Positions 54,187 to 63,226 of a stretch of 64,000 nucleotides of DNA are shown one piece after another. Positions within the stretch are counted from its first letter, which is position 1. Every line of letters begins with the position of its first letter. The notes beneath the pieces are model-generated. The model saw only the letters and a program-made list of their open reading frames with translations. It searched no databases and was not told where the DNA came from. Both the position numbers and the translations under genes were made by a program. The DNA is from Asticcacaulis sp. AND118 (GTDB lineage: Bacteria > Pseudomonadota > Alphaproteobacteria > Caulobacterales > Caulobacteraceae), in contig NZ_CP084911.1 of the NCBI RefSeq assembly GCF_020535245.1, positions 935,146-999,145 of the forward strand, read 5' to 3'.

Positions 54187-55128
54187 TTATATACTCATCC
54201 CCAATGTCACCGTGCCTGTATAGCCGGAGGTCGTGTTGCCGCTGAGGGCGATGGTCTGGGCCGCCAGTTGCGCAGAGCTGTTGTCGCTGAAGACGTTGTC
54301 GGTGGCAAAGCTGATCGCCGCCAGATTAGACACGGAAGCACTGTAGCCCGTTACCGAACTGTAGACGGTCGAGCACACGGTGCGGTCCAGCGCGAACTGC
54401 GAGGTGAACAGCTTGTTGGCGTAGCTGGTGGCGGCCGCAAGGTTGGGATAGACCTCGACGTGCAGGTGCGGCATGCGGCCGGAATAGCAGCCGGGGAAGA
54501 TGGTGGTGAAGGTCACCTGACCGCTGGCATTGGTGACCTGCACGCCGCGCAGATAGTTCTCGCCGGTCACGCCGCTGGAATAGAGCGAATAGAGACCGTC
54601 GCGCGTGCAATGCCACAGATAGACGGCGTATCCGGCCAGAGGCGTGCAGCCATTGGCCGAATTGACCACGGTGATGGTCAGTTGCACGGGCAGACCGGGA
54701 GCGGTACCGGATGCCGAGCCTACCGAAGTGCGGATGTCGGCGCGGTTGATGCCGGACAAGGCCAAGGCATTGATCACCGTCCCCGATACGGTGTTGGAGC
54801 CGTCGCCGGGATAGGGGCCCTGCGTCTCGCTGGGGTAGGTGGTGCAGGTCCCGCTCGACGAAGCGCTGCTGCTGGAGGCCGAGGACGAACTGCTGCTCGA
54901 ACTGCCCGATGAGGAAGACGATGCGGAGGTGGTGGTTACGCTCGTGGTGGTCGACCCACCGCCACCACCTCCGCCGCACGCCGCCGTAAAACTCGACCCG
55001 AAGGCCACGGTTCCCAACATGGCCAGGGTCCGGCGGCGTGAAAGCGACTGGATGAGGTCCTGAAGGCTGCCTTCATCCTTGTGCCAAGGTTCTTGATGCG
55101 GGTGTTCGGGAGAGTGCGGATGCGTCAT
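54187..55128 (-). CDS. Intradiol ring-cleavage dioxygenase-like protein with poly-Ser linker
   Basis: This 313-aa protein has a twin-arginine-like anchor (SLSRRRTLAMLGTVAFGSSF) and a lipobox-like AACGGGG. About 35 Ser/Thr residues at 60-95 follow as a linker. The C-terminal 210 residues are the intradiol domain, with CTTYPSETQGPYPGDGSNT, Tyr in HCTRDGLYSLYSS and Tyr/His/His in GCYSGRMPHLHVEVYP, the iron ligands. Family members cleave catechols, but secreted forms of this type have no proven substrate. It is alone in its orientation. Confidence 0.85.
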   Translation of the reverse strand: MTHPHSPEHPHQEPWHKDEGSLQDLIQSLSRRRTLAMLGTVAFGSSFTAACGGGGGGGSTTTSVTTTSASSSSSGSSSSSSSSASSSSASSSGTCTTYPSETQGPYPGDGSNTVSGTVINALALSGINRADIRTSVGSASGTAPGLPVQLTITVVNSANGCTPLAGYAVYLWHCTRDGLYSLYSSGVTGENYLRGVQVTNASGQVTFTTIFPGCYSGRMPHLHVEVYPNLAAATSYANKLFTSQFALDRTVCSTVYSSVTGYSASVSNLAAISFATDNVFSDNSSAQLAAQTIALSGNTTSGYTGTVTLGMSI

Positions 55129-55213
55129 GGGATTCCACGCTTACTGATGAGGTGTCGGCCCATCAGTGACGGCGGATTACGGCGAATCTTGATATGCGAA
55201 TATGTCCGCGCGG

Positions 55214-56200
55214 TTACACGGCGGCGAGAGCCGCGCGGGGCAGCATGATGTCGGCAATGCCGCGTTCGCCGCCGGCCTTGGATAGCTGCACCACCACGTC
55301 GATCAGGCCTGAGGCGTAGGCGATGGTTTCCGGGCGCGACAGGGCCATGCCGGTCTGCATTACCATCAGGGCGATCTGCTCCAGCGCGCCCTGCGGCGTA
55401 TTGGCGTGGACCGTGGTGAACGAGCCGGGGTGGCCGGTATTGATGGCGCGCAGGAAGGTCACGGCCTCGGCGCCGCGGATTTCGCCGACGATGATGCGGT
55501 CCGGACGCAGGCGCAGCGACGCCTGCAAGAGGTCGTTGACCGTCACCTTGGCTTCGCCCAGTTCGCCCTTGACGGCCACGAGGCCCAGCGCATTGGGCTG
55601 ATGCACGGCGATTTCCGGCGTGTCCTCGACCAAGATGACACGTTCCTCATTCGGAACCGCGCTTAAAAGCGCATTGAGGAAGGTCGTCTTGCCCGACGAG
55701 GTGCCGCCGGAGATAAGGATCGTCTTGCGCTCATTGACCGCCTGCTTGAGGAAGGCGACCGGGTTGGCGCGGGCAGCGCGCTGTTCGTCGGCGGGGTTGC
55801 CGTAAGCGGGGGCGCGGATCGGGCCGCGGTCATAGGCCTCCAGCGGGCGGTTGACCATCAGGTGGCGGCGGATGGCGATGGCCCAGTGCCGGCGCGTGGC
55901 GGGGGGGCCGACGATCTGCACGCGCTCGCCCGTCGGCAGGGTCGCCGCCAGCATCGGGTTTTCGCGGTTGATGCCCTGATGGCTGATGCGCGCGATCTGC
56001 GCCGCCAGCCGGTTGAGCAGGTCGTCGTTGATTTCGGGCGCGTCGAAGCGCTGCATGTGCGGCTGGCCGCTGATCTCGACCCACACCTCGCCGGGGCGAT
56101 TGACCATGACCTCGGTCACTTCCGCGCGGTCGAGCCACTGCCGGAAGGGGGCCAGATAGGCCTTCAGGTAGACGCCTTCGGTCGGGAATGCGTCGGTCAT
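55214..56200 (-). CDS. virB11: VirB11 ATPase of type IV secretion system
   Basis: This 328-aa hexameric ATPase has an N-terminal domain (APFRQWLDRAEVTEVMVNRP) and Walker A in ILISGGTSSGKTTFLNALLS. The Asp box is VILVEDTPEIAVHQ, Walker B is RIIVGEIRGAEAVTFLRA, and the His box is GHPGSFTTVHANTP. It powers pilus assembly and substrate transfer from the cytoplasmic side. Its start overlaps the virB10 stop. Confidence 0.95.
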   Translation of the reverse strand: MTDAFPTEGVYLKAYLAPFRQWLDRAEVTEVMVNRPGEVWVEISGQPHMQRFDAPEINDDLLNRLAAQIARISHQGINRENPMLAATLPTGERVQIVGPPATRRHWAIAIRRHLMVNRPLEAYDRGPIRAPAYGNPADEQRAARANPVAFLKQAVNERKTILISGGTSSGKTTFLNALLSAVPNEERVILVEDTPEIAVHQPNALGLVAVKGELGEAKVTVNDLLQASLRLRPDRIIVGEIRGAEAVTFLRAINTGHPGSFTTVHANTPQGALEQIALMVMQTGMALSRPETIAYASGLIDVVVQLSKAGGERGIADIMLPRAALAAV

Positions 56201-57300
56201 AGCGAGAAGTCGAGATCGCGGGAAACGAAGACCTGAATCGGCGTGCCCTGCGCCACGCGGACCGTCGGGCCGATCTTGGAATCGGCCTGAAGGGCGGCGG
56301 TGGCGGCATTGTTCGCCCCCTGCGCCGTGCCGATGACGATGGTGTTGCTGTCGCTGCCGTTCGACGAATTGGCGAGGCCGCCGACGATCGACAGCAGCAT
56401 GGCCGAGCCGAAACGCTTGAAGAAGTGGGTGTCGACATCGCCGGTCTGACCCGCCTGACCCAGATTGTCGGTGGACGGATCGGCCAGGACGATGGCCGTG
56501 CCGTCCGGACGGATCAGGCGCGACCAGGTGATGAACAGGCGATTCTGCCCGCTTTGCAGGCCCGAACGGTAGGAGCCGATCAGGCGCGAGCCGCGCGGGA
56601 TCAGGACGCGCGTGCCGTCGAAGCTGCGCACTTCGCGCGAGACGAGGGCGCGGGTATAGCCGGGCAGGTCGGAATTGAGCGCCGTTTCCAGCACAGCCGG
56701 GATCAGGGTGCCCTGGGACACGGTGCGCGACGGGGCGGTGATGCGCGTGGCGCGCACCTGACGCGTCGGATCGAGGCTGGTCAGGCCGCCGACGGAATTA
56801 CCGTCCATGACATTGCCTTCGGCGCGCGCGGGCGCCGCGGCCGGGGTCGCGGCGGCGGCCGGATCGGGATCGGGGGCCGAAACGTCGTAGACCAGCGCAT
56901 TGGCGCGGGCATTGTTGGCCATGTCGGCGGGTACCGGGGCCGGGGTGATGGCCGGACCGGGCTGGGGCGGCATGGCCTGCGGACCTTCGGGCAGGGCGAG
57001 CGGCGGCAGTTCGACCACCGTGCCGTTCTGCCCTTGCGTCGCGCCGGGCGGCGGCGGTTGCTGGGCCTGAGCCTGTTGCTGGTTTTGCGCGGCCTGACGG
57101 CTGTTGTTCATGAAGACGAGGGTCAGCGCGCCGAGGAAGACCGCGCCCATGATGCCGCCGGCCAGCACGAGGCTGTCCTTGAGCGTGGACCTGGACGCCA
57201 CCTGCGGCAGGGCGTTGACCGAGGCGACGCCCAGATCGGTGCGGTCGGTCGTCTTGCGCGGATCGGTCTGCGGGTCGGCGGAGGGGAGACGGGTTTTCAT
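56197..57300 (-). CDS. virB10: VirB10 (TrbI-like) core complex protein
   Basis: This 367-aa protein has a short cytoplasmic tail, a TM helix (LVLAGGIMGAVFLGALTLVF) near residue 45, a Pro-rich periplasmic region and the TrbI beta-barrel domain (TLIPAVLETALNSDLPGYTR, VLIPRGSRLIGSYRSGLQ, FFKRFGSAMLLSIVGGLANS). It spans the envelope and transduces ATP energy to the outer-membrane pore. It is encoded between virB9 and virB11 with minimal spacing. Confidence 0.95.
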   Translation of the reverse strand: MKTRLPSADPQTDPRKTTDRTDLGVASVNALPQVASRSTLKDSLVLAGGIMGAVFLGALTLVFMNNSRQAAQNQQQAQAQQPPPPGATQGQNGTVVELPPLALPEGPQAMPPQPGPAITPAPVPADMANNARANALVYDVSAPDPDPAAAATPAAAPARAEGNVMDGNSVGGLTSLDPTRQVRATRITAPSRTVSQGTLIPAVLETALNSDLPGYTRALVSREVRSFDGTRVLIPRGSRLIGSYRSGLQSGQNRLFITWSRLIRPDGTAIVLADPSTDNLGQAGQTGDVDTHFFKRFGSAMLLSIVGGLANSSNGSDSNTIVIGTAQGANNAATAALQADSKIGPTVRVAQGTPIQVFVSRDLDFSL

Positions 57301-57302
57301 GC

Positions 57303-58145
57303 TCAGTCCTCCTTGCGGCCGAACCAGCCGGTGCGCTTTTTCGACGCGGCGGCGTCGGCCTTGCGCAGCGTTTCCGGACGCGGCTGGGGCGACAGGGCGT
57401 CGAGCGCCGGCGGTGTCCAGGCGTCGTTATAGACGGTGGCGGTCAGCTCGCCGCGGCGCAGGACGAAGGCCGGGCCGGTCTGTTCGATGACGATAAAGCC
57501 TTCGCGATAGCCGAAATTGACGAGGCTCTCCTTGCCGTCGATGAAAGCGTAGATGGCCGGAAAGGCCACGCCTTCGCCCCACAGCAGGTAGGTCGATTGT
57601 CCATCGTCGAACAGGCGCATCGGCACCAGCGAGGCGTCGCCGGCATAGGTGTAGTTGGTGTTGCGCTTTTCAGGCAGGGTCGAGACGGGCTTCGTCGCCG
57701 CGGGCGGCGGCGTGGCGGCCTTTTTCTCGGCTTCCTTGCGCGCCTCCTCCTCGTCTTGCGGATAGGTGAAGCGCAGGTCGTAGATCACCTCGCCGCGCTT
57801 GCAGGCGGCGGCGTCCTTGGTGCGCAACTCGAAAGCATAGGTGCGGCGGCTGGTGACCACCGACATGTTGGTGAAGGCCCCGCGCTGGAACGGCTTGATG
57901 AAGATCAGATTGCCGCGCTTGTTCGGCGTGGCCTGCCATTGCGTGGCGTCGCCGAGCGCCACATTCTCGATCTTTTCGCTGTCGGCGAAGGTGATCATGG
58001 TCTGAAAGCTGACGCAGGTATCCAGCCGCACCACCTCGCCATCGGCATAGGTAAGGGTGCGGATGCGGCTGTCCTGCGCCATGACGGGCGCGGCGGCCAG
58101 CAGGGGCACGGCGATCAGCAGGGAAAGAGACGAGGCGAAGGTCAT
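57303..58145 (-). CDS. virB9: VirB9 outer-membrane core protein
   Basis: The start at 58145 overlaps the virB6 stop in an ATGA junction and gives 280 aa with a signal peptide (ending APVMAQD). The N-terminal domain contains VRLDTCVSFQTMITFADSEK and YAFELRTKDAAACKRGEVI, and the C-terminal domain VPMRLFDDGQSTYLLWGEG with FIVIEQTGPAFVLRRGEL. It forms the outer ring with VirB10 and normally VirB7. No virB7 gene is visible. Confidence 0.92.
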   Translation of the reverse strand: MTFASSLSLLIAVPLLAAAPVMAQDSRIRTLTYADGEVVRLDTCVSFQTMITFADSEKIENVALGDATQWQATPNKRGNLIFIKPFQRGAFTNMSVVTSRRTYAFELRTKDAAACKRGEVIYDLRFTYPQDEEEARKEAEKKAATPPPAATKPVSTLPEKRNTNYTYAGDASLVPMRLFDDGQSTYLLWGEGVAFPAIYAFIDGKESLVNFGYREGFIVIEQTGPAFVLRRGELTATVYNDAWTPPALDALSPQPRPETLRKADAAASKKRTGWFGRKED

Positions 58146-59407
58146 GAACCGGGGGCCTTTGAAAGGGGCGTAGAGGCCGGGGGAGTTTTGGTTGGCGAAT
58201 TTGACGAAGAAGGCGCGGCGGAGCCGGGAGCGGGGCGGAAGCGCTGGCCCAGCCCCTGACGGCGCGCGGCGGCGTTGATCAGTTGCCCGGCCTGCGGCGT
58301 CGAGGACAGGGTGGTGGTGACGGTCTGCACGCGGGTGTCGCGGCTTGAGGACCGGCTGACGCCGCCCGCGCCGCCGCCCTGCGTGATCAGGGACGAATTG
58401 CCGGCGGCGACCATGACGGCGGCCGAGGTGGCGGCGGCGGTCTGAACGTCGGTGACGCTGTCGCTGCGGCCGCGCAGCGGGTTCCAGTTCTTGACGATAT
58501 TGAAGGCCACCACCATCAAAAGGATGAGAAAGGCCGCGTAAATAACGGAACCCATAAACAAAATCACGATGGGCTGAATGTCGCGCACGGTCTGCATCGG
58601 GTCGCCGGAAATGGCGAGGATGGCCGGCGTCAGCAGAGACAGGGCCGCCGATCCGCCGAGCGTCACCAGCATGGGGATGAAGGCGAAGCCGATCGAGGTC
58701 CTGAGCCACCCTTCGAACAGGCCGCGCGTCTGGGTGAACAGGGCGAAGACGACGAACAGCGGCCCCAGCGCCAGCAGCAGCGTCAGGATCAGCCGCGACA
58801 GGACCAGCACGCCGACGGTTGACAGGAGCAGGATCAGACCCGAACTCCACAGCATGTCCGACGCCGAGGACTTGCCGTTACGGATGGGCAGGTTGATCGG
58901 CTGAGGGTTCTGCACGCTCGGCGCGGTGGTGGTCGTGGCGGGCGCGGCCTGAGAGGTCTGCTCGAAGGCGGTGGCGGCGTCGGCGAAGTGCACGAACAGC
59001 ACGTCGAGACGCTTGGCAAAGGCCGCGCTGGCCCCTTCTTCCGAACCGGTCAGGGCGGCGGCGATTTCGTCCGGGCCGCGTGTCAGCAGGTTATAGACGA
59101 CGGTCTGATAGGCGGGCCAGGCGGTGACGAAGGTGAGGACGAGGCCAATGGCCAGCACCTTCGGCGTCATGGTGGTGAGCGTCAGGCGCGTACGTCCGGT
59201 GATCAGGCCGATGGCAAGGAAGGCGATATACAGCGTCAGGCAGATGGTCAGGGCCGTGCCGAGATAGCCGCCCGTACCGAACAGACGGCCGAAACTGTCT
59301 TCGACCACGCGCCCGATCTGGCAATCGACGCTCATCAGCGCGCCGGAAATACCCGTGTCGCCGCTGAGCGGCATGCCGGGGCAGGTGGCGGGCGGCGGGG
59401 GCGTCAT
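58142..59407 (-). CDS. virB6: VirB6 inner-membrane channel protein
   Basis: The start at 59407 overlaps the virB4 stop and gives 421 aa with about six membrane helices, among them YLGTALTICLTLYIAFLAIG, VLAIGLVLTFVTAWPAYQTV, LVLSRLILTLLLALGPLFVV and VILFMGSVIYAAFLILLMVV. VirB6 forms part of the translocation path. It directly precedes virB9, whereas virB8 normally lies between them. Confidence 0.9.
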   Translation of the reverse strand: MTPPPPATCPGMPLSGDTGISGALMSVDCQIGRVVEDSFGRLFGTGGYLGTALTICLTLYIAFLAIGLITGRTRLTLTTMTPKVLAIGLVLTFVTAWPAYQTVVYNLLTRGPDEIAAALTGSEEGASAAFAKRLDVLFVHFADAATAFEQTSQAAPATTTTAPSVQNPQPINLPIRNGKSSASDMLWSSGLILLLSTVGVLVLSRLILTLLLALGPLFVVFALFTQTRGLFEGWLRTSIGFAFIPMLVTLGGSAALSLLTPAILAISGDPMQTVRDIQPIVILFMGSVIYAAFLILLMVVAFNIVKNWNPLRGRSDSVTDVQTAAATSAAVMVAAGNSSLITQGGGAGGVSRSSSRDTRVQTVTTTLSSTPQAGQLINAAARRQGLGQRFRPAPGSAAPSSSNSPTKTPPASTPLSKAPGS

Positions 59408-61833
59408 GCGGGCACCCTCTGCGTAACGGGGGCATTCACCGGCCCAGAAGCCGGCCATGCCGTGCCGGTCAGGGCTTCCCACCACGCCGACGGATGATCG
59501 CCGTGGGTTTCACGCAGTTCGTCCAGCTTGCGCACCGTGGACTCACGACCCGACAGGATGGTGAGGATTTCCGGTGCCCCCGACAGGTCGAGGCGCGCGA
59601 CGACCGAATGGTTGCCGTGCTTGACGAGGAAGGCACGCGAGTGCGGCGGCAGGGCGCGCACCAGTCCGACCTCGTGGGCGCTGAGGCCGAAGCCTTCGCC
59701 ATAGTCTTCGAAGCGCGCGCGCGGATTGGGCATGAAAATCTGCGTCGCCGCCTGCTCGATAATGGCCGAGGAGATGCGGCTGTCGAGCGCGTCGCCGGCG
59801 CTCTGCGTGCCGAAGCCGAGGATGGCGTTGCGCTTTCTGAGCGTCTTCATCCAGTCGCGGATGCGCGCGGCGAAGACCTCGTCGTCCAGCGCCTTCCAGC
59901 CTTCGTCGATGAGGATCATGGCCGGGGTGCCGTCCAGACGCTCTTCGATGCGGTGGAAGAGGTACATCATGATCGGCCCGCGCAGGACCGGCGCGTCGAG
60001 GAACTGGGTCATGTCGAAGCCCAGTACGCGCGCCGAGAGGTCGAGCTGATCGGCTTCGTTGTCGAACAGCCAGGCCCATTCGCCCGACCCCACCCACGGC
60101 GCGAGGCGCGCGGCCAGATCGGTCTGGCTGGGGCGGCGCAAACCGCCCAGAAGCTCCTGGAAGTAGCGCAGGCGGCGATAGGCCGGGGCCTGAGCGTACA
60201 TGGCGTCGATGGCCGAGGCGATGATGGCCTCGTCTTCGGGCTGAAGCGCCGGGCCTTCGCCGGAGATCAGACGCGAGATCAGGTCGCGCAAGAAGCCGCG
60301 ATTGACGGCGCTGTCGGGCAGTTGCAGCGGGTTGAAGCCGGAGGGCACACCGGCGCGCAGGGTGGCATAGTGGCCGCCGATGGCGCGGATGAAGATTTCC
60401 GACCCGCGGTCCTTGTCGAAGATGATGGTGCGCGGACGGGCCTTCTGGGCCTGAGCCGCCAGGAAGTTGAGGACCACGGTCTTACCCGAACCCGACGGCC
60501 CGATCAGGGTGAAGTTGCCGAGGTCCGAGGCGTGGAAGTTGAAGAAGTAGGGCGTGGCGGCGGTCGTCTCGAAGACGGTGATGGCGTCGCCCCAGTGGTT
60601 GCCGGTGGCCTGCCCCAGAGCGAAGCCGTGCAGGCTGGCCAGACCGGCGAAGGCCGAGACCGAGATCAGCGCCTTGCGCGCGATGTAGGCTTCGTTGCCG
60701 GGGAACTGCGCCCAGAAGGCCGGTTCGAGATTGATGTCTTCGCGCACGGCGACCGCACCGGTGTCGGCCAGGGCGGAGGTGACCTGAGCCGCCGCCTGAT
60801 CGAGGGCGGACAGACCGGGGGCGCGGACGGAGACGGTCAGGTGATGTTCGCCCAGCGCCGTCTGGCCCGACGCCAGTTCGTCCTTGGCGGCCATCAGACC
60901 GGCGCGCAGGGTGATGCCGTCGTCGTCGGCGGCGCGCAGACGGCGCAGCGCCAGATTGACGCGCTCCAGCCCGATCTGGCGATCAACGAACTGGAAGCTC
61001 TGCGAAATGGTCATCTCGTAGGGCAGGTGCAGGAGGGCGTCGAGCATACCCGGCGCGGCCTGCGGCGGATACTCCTTGACCGAGATCAGCGCGCCGAACG
61101 ACTTGTCCTCGCCCGCGCCTTTCAGTTCGTAGGCGTCGACGCCGAAGCTGAGGCGCTGATAGGGGATGTATTGTCCGACATCGTCCTTGACCAGCGGGTC
61201 CGGCTTGAGCACCGGGCGCATCTCGCCGTGCATCAGGGCCGACAGCAGTTCCAGAGGTTCCGAGCAGCGGCCGCCGCGCGTCTCATAGGAGGTCAGCAGG
61301 CGTGGACCGTAACGGCCCAGTGCCGCCGTCAGGGCCTCACGCGCCGCGTCGAGGTCGCGCAGTTCCGCCCCCAGACCCTCGCGGTCGGCGCCCGATTGTG
61401 CGCCAAACAGCTTGCCGAGGCTTTCGGACAGGCCGGCCTTGCCGCGCGCCGGACGGCGCACGACGGTGATGAACAGGTCGTTGACGAACAGTTCGCGCGA
61501 CTGAAGGCGGTCCTGCCAGCGATCATTGATATAGTCGGCGATGGGGTCGTCGTACTGACCGCTGCTGCTCACCGACACCTTGCGGCGCAGGATGTGGTGG
61601 TGCAGCACCAGGCGCGAGTCGCCGATGGCGCGCAGCGCGCTTTCACGTAAGCTGTGCAGGCTGTTGAGGTCGGTCGTGTCCGCCGTCTCGAAGCCGAAGC
61701 CGTCGATGTACAGGGCCTGCATCAGCGACCCGTCACGGAGCGCTACCGTGTGGTCGTTGTACAGGTGCGCGTAGGGCAGGCGGTCACCGATCCGCTTCTC
61801 GTTCGCGCCCAGACCGAACAGGCCGTTACTCAT
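59404..61833 (-). CDS. virB4: VirB4 ATPase
   Basis: This 809-aa ATPase has an N-terminal domain (ANEKRIGDRLPYAHLYND) and the C-terminal RecA-like domain. Walker A is IGPSGSGKTVVLNFLA near residue 445, Walker B is MILIDEGWKALDDEVF near 630, and FGTQSAGDALDSRISSAII follows. It energises pilus biogenesis and transfer. It is in the middle of the virB operon. Confidence 0.95.
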   Translation of the reverse strand: MSNGLFGLGANEKRIGDRLPYAHLYNDHTVALRDGSLMQALYIDGFGFETADTTDLNSLHSLRESALRAIGDSRLVLHHHILRRKVSVSSSGQYDDPIADYINDRWQDRLQSRELFVNDLFITVVRRPARGKAGLSESLGKLFGAQSGADREGLGAELRDLDAAREALTAALGRYGPRLLTSYETRGGRCSEPLELLSALMHGEMRPVLKPDPLVKDDVGQYIPYQRLSFGVDAYELKGAGEDKSFGALISVKEYPPQAAPGMLDALLHLPYEMTISQSFQFVDRQIGLERVNLALRRLRAADDDGITLRAGLMAAKDELASGQTALGEHHLTVSVRAPGLSALDQAAAQVTSALADTGAVAVREDINLEPAFWAQFPGNEAYIARKALISVSAFAGLASLHGFALGQATGNHWGDAITVFETTAATPYFFNFHASDLGNFTLIGPSGSGKTVVLNFLAAQAQKARPRTIIFDKDRGSEIFIRAIGGHYATLRAGVPSGFNPLQLPDSAVNRGFLRDLISRLISGEGPALQPEDEAIIASAIDAMYAQAPAYRRLRYFQELLGGLRRPSQTDLAARLAPWVGSGEWAWLFDNEADQLDLSARVLGFDMTQFLDAPVLRGPIMMYLFHRIEERLDGTPAMILIDEGWKALDDEVFAARIRDWMKTLRKRNAILGFGTQSAGDALDSRISSAIIEQAATQIFMPNPRARFEDYGEGFGLSAHEVGLVRALPPHSRAFLVKHGNHSVVARLDLSGAPEILTILSGRESTVRKLDELRETHGDHPSAWWEALTGTAWPASGPVNAPVTQRVPA

Positions 61834-61860
61834 GCAAAAAACCTTACGGTTGACCCGGCC

Positions 61861-62157
61861 TTACGGCTGGTAGGAGTTGCAGCGCCAGAACCCGTAGTTC
61901 CGGATGCGGGGGGTGCGGCTCACCTTGGTGAACCACAGGTCGAACAGGCGCGGCTCGCGCAGGCAGGCCAGATAGCCCGCCGCGTGAACCAGAAGCGCAA
62001 TCCCCAGAGCCCAGAACGACCGGGTGACCAGAAAGGCCTCGGTCGTGACCATGAAGTTGAGGATGAAATAGGAATAGGTCACGCCCGCGAACATCTGCGG
62101 CTGGGTCAGCGCCCGGAAGATGGGCGCCTTCACCAGAGCGACATTGTCCTCGGTCAT
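61861..62157 (-). CDS. virB3: VirB3 inner-membrane protein
   Basis: This 98-aa protein contains FRALTQPQMFAGVTYSYFIL and a second helix in SFWALGIALLVHAAGYLACL, then REPRLFDLW. It works with VirB4 in pilus assembly. It lies between virB2 and virB4. Confidence 0.9.
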   Translation of the reverse strand: MTEDNVALVKAPIFRALTQPQMFAGVTYSYFILNFMVTTEAFLVTRSFWALGIALLVHAAGYLACLREPRLFDLWFTKVSRTPRIRNYGFWRCNSYQP

Positions 62158-62160
62158 GCC

Positions 62161-62451
62161 TCAGCCCACCGCCGACTGAATGCCCGCGACGATGGTCGCC
62201 GCGCCGAACAGGATGAAGATGCCGAGGATGACGGTCGCGCCGAAGCGCCAGTTCATGCGGCCCGACAGCATCATGAAGCCGACGGCGGCCACGGCGATGA
62301 CCGCCACGGCGGTGGCAACATTGCCCAGCAGGGTCCCCTGAATCCACGCCAGCGCGTTGACGATAGGGCCGGAACCGGCGGGGTCCTGCGCGAAGGCGGG
62401 GCTGGCCATCAGCAGCGGAAGCAGGGCGGGCAGGTATTTACGGGCGTTCAT
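62161..62451 (-). CDS. virB2: VirB2 pilin
   Basis: This 96-aa major pilin precursor has a signal peptide (ending SPAFAQD) and two hydrophobic helices (LGNVATAVAVIAVAAVGFMM and VILGIFILFGAATIVAGIQS), separated by a basic loop. The signal is cut and the helices stack in the pilus. Confidence 0.9.
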   Translation of the reverse strand: MNARKYLPALLPLLMASPAFAQDPAGSGPIVNALAWIQGTLLGNVATAVAVIAVAAVGFMMLSGRMNWRFGATVILGIFILFGAATIVAGIQSAVG

Positions 62452-62461
62452 GTGGGAATCC

Positions 62462-63049
62462 TTACGAGCAGGTCTCGGTCGGTTGAGGATCGGCGTTTGC
62501 GCTCAGCCGGTCAAGGCTTCGCGCGACATAGGCCTGGGTTTCGGCATAGGGCGGGACGCCGCCGTGGCGGTTCACCGCACCGGCCCCGGCATTATAGGCG
62601 GCCAGCGCCAGATCGATGCGGCCGTCGAAGCGGTCGAGCTGACGGCGCAGATAGGCCGCCCCGCCGAAGATATTGGCCGCCGGATCGAACGGATCGACGC
62701 CCAGTTCGGCGGCGGTGGCCGGCATGAGCTGCATCAGGCCGATAGCCCCGCGCGGCGAGACGGCGCGGGGGTTGAAGCCGGACTCCTGACGGATGACGGC
62801 GGTGAGAAAGTCAGCGCTCAGGTCGTAGCGTTCGGCGGCGGCTTCGATCTGGGCGCGGTAGGGGAGGTTGGCGGCGGTGCGCACCGGTGCGGGCGGCATC
62901 GAGGCGCAGACCGTGCGATAGTCGCCGTCGTCGCCGATTTCCATGACCTGCGCAGCCGTCGGGGCGGCAGCCGCCAGCGCGACGCAAAGCGCCGCCGCCA
63001 TCGTTCCCGCTGCCGTCAAACCTGCCCGCACGGGCCGCTCCTTCTTCAA
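62462..63049 (-). CDS. virB1: VirB1 lytic transglycosylase
   Basis: This 195-aa protein has a signal peptide (ending AAPTAAQ) and a soluble lytic transglycosylase domain. The catalytic Glu is in IRQESGFNPRAVSPRGAIGL, followed by MQLMPATAAELGV and AYNAGAGAV. It opens peptidoglycan for the secretion apparatus. It is the first gene of the minus-strand operon. Confidence 0.93.
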   Translation of the reverse strand: MKKERPVRAGLTAAGTMAAALCVALAAAAPTAAQVMEIGDDGDYRTVCASMPPAPVRTAANLPYRAQIEAAAERYDLSADFLTAVIRQESGFNPRAVSPRGAIGLMQLMPATAAELGVDPFDPAANIFGGAAYLRRQLDRFDGRIDLALAAYNAGAGAVNRHGGVPPYAETQAYVARSLDRLSANADPQPTETCS

Positions 63050-63226
63050 GTTCCATAAGGCGAGAACGGCGGCCGGGACTCATCGTCCGGCACCGTTGCG
63101 GGCTTTTGTCAGGCGGCTCTAACAGCTAACTTTGTCAGATTTGTTAAAGCCGGAAAAGACTGATCCTTGCACGGAGAATATCCACGATTCGCACGCGACG
63201 CTACCATACACCTCACGCGCGAAAAG

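Noticed and set aside
59494..61650. 718-codon plus-strand frame over virB4
   Set aside because: Antisense to a clear VirB4 ATPase. Composition and lack of a ribosome site mark it as a shadow.
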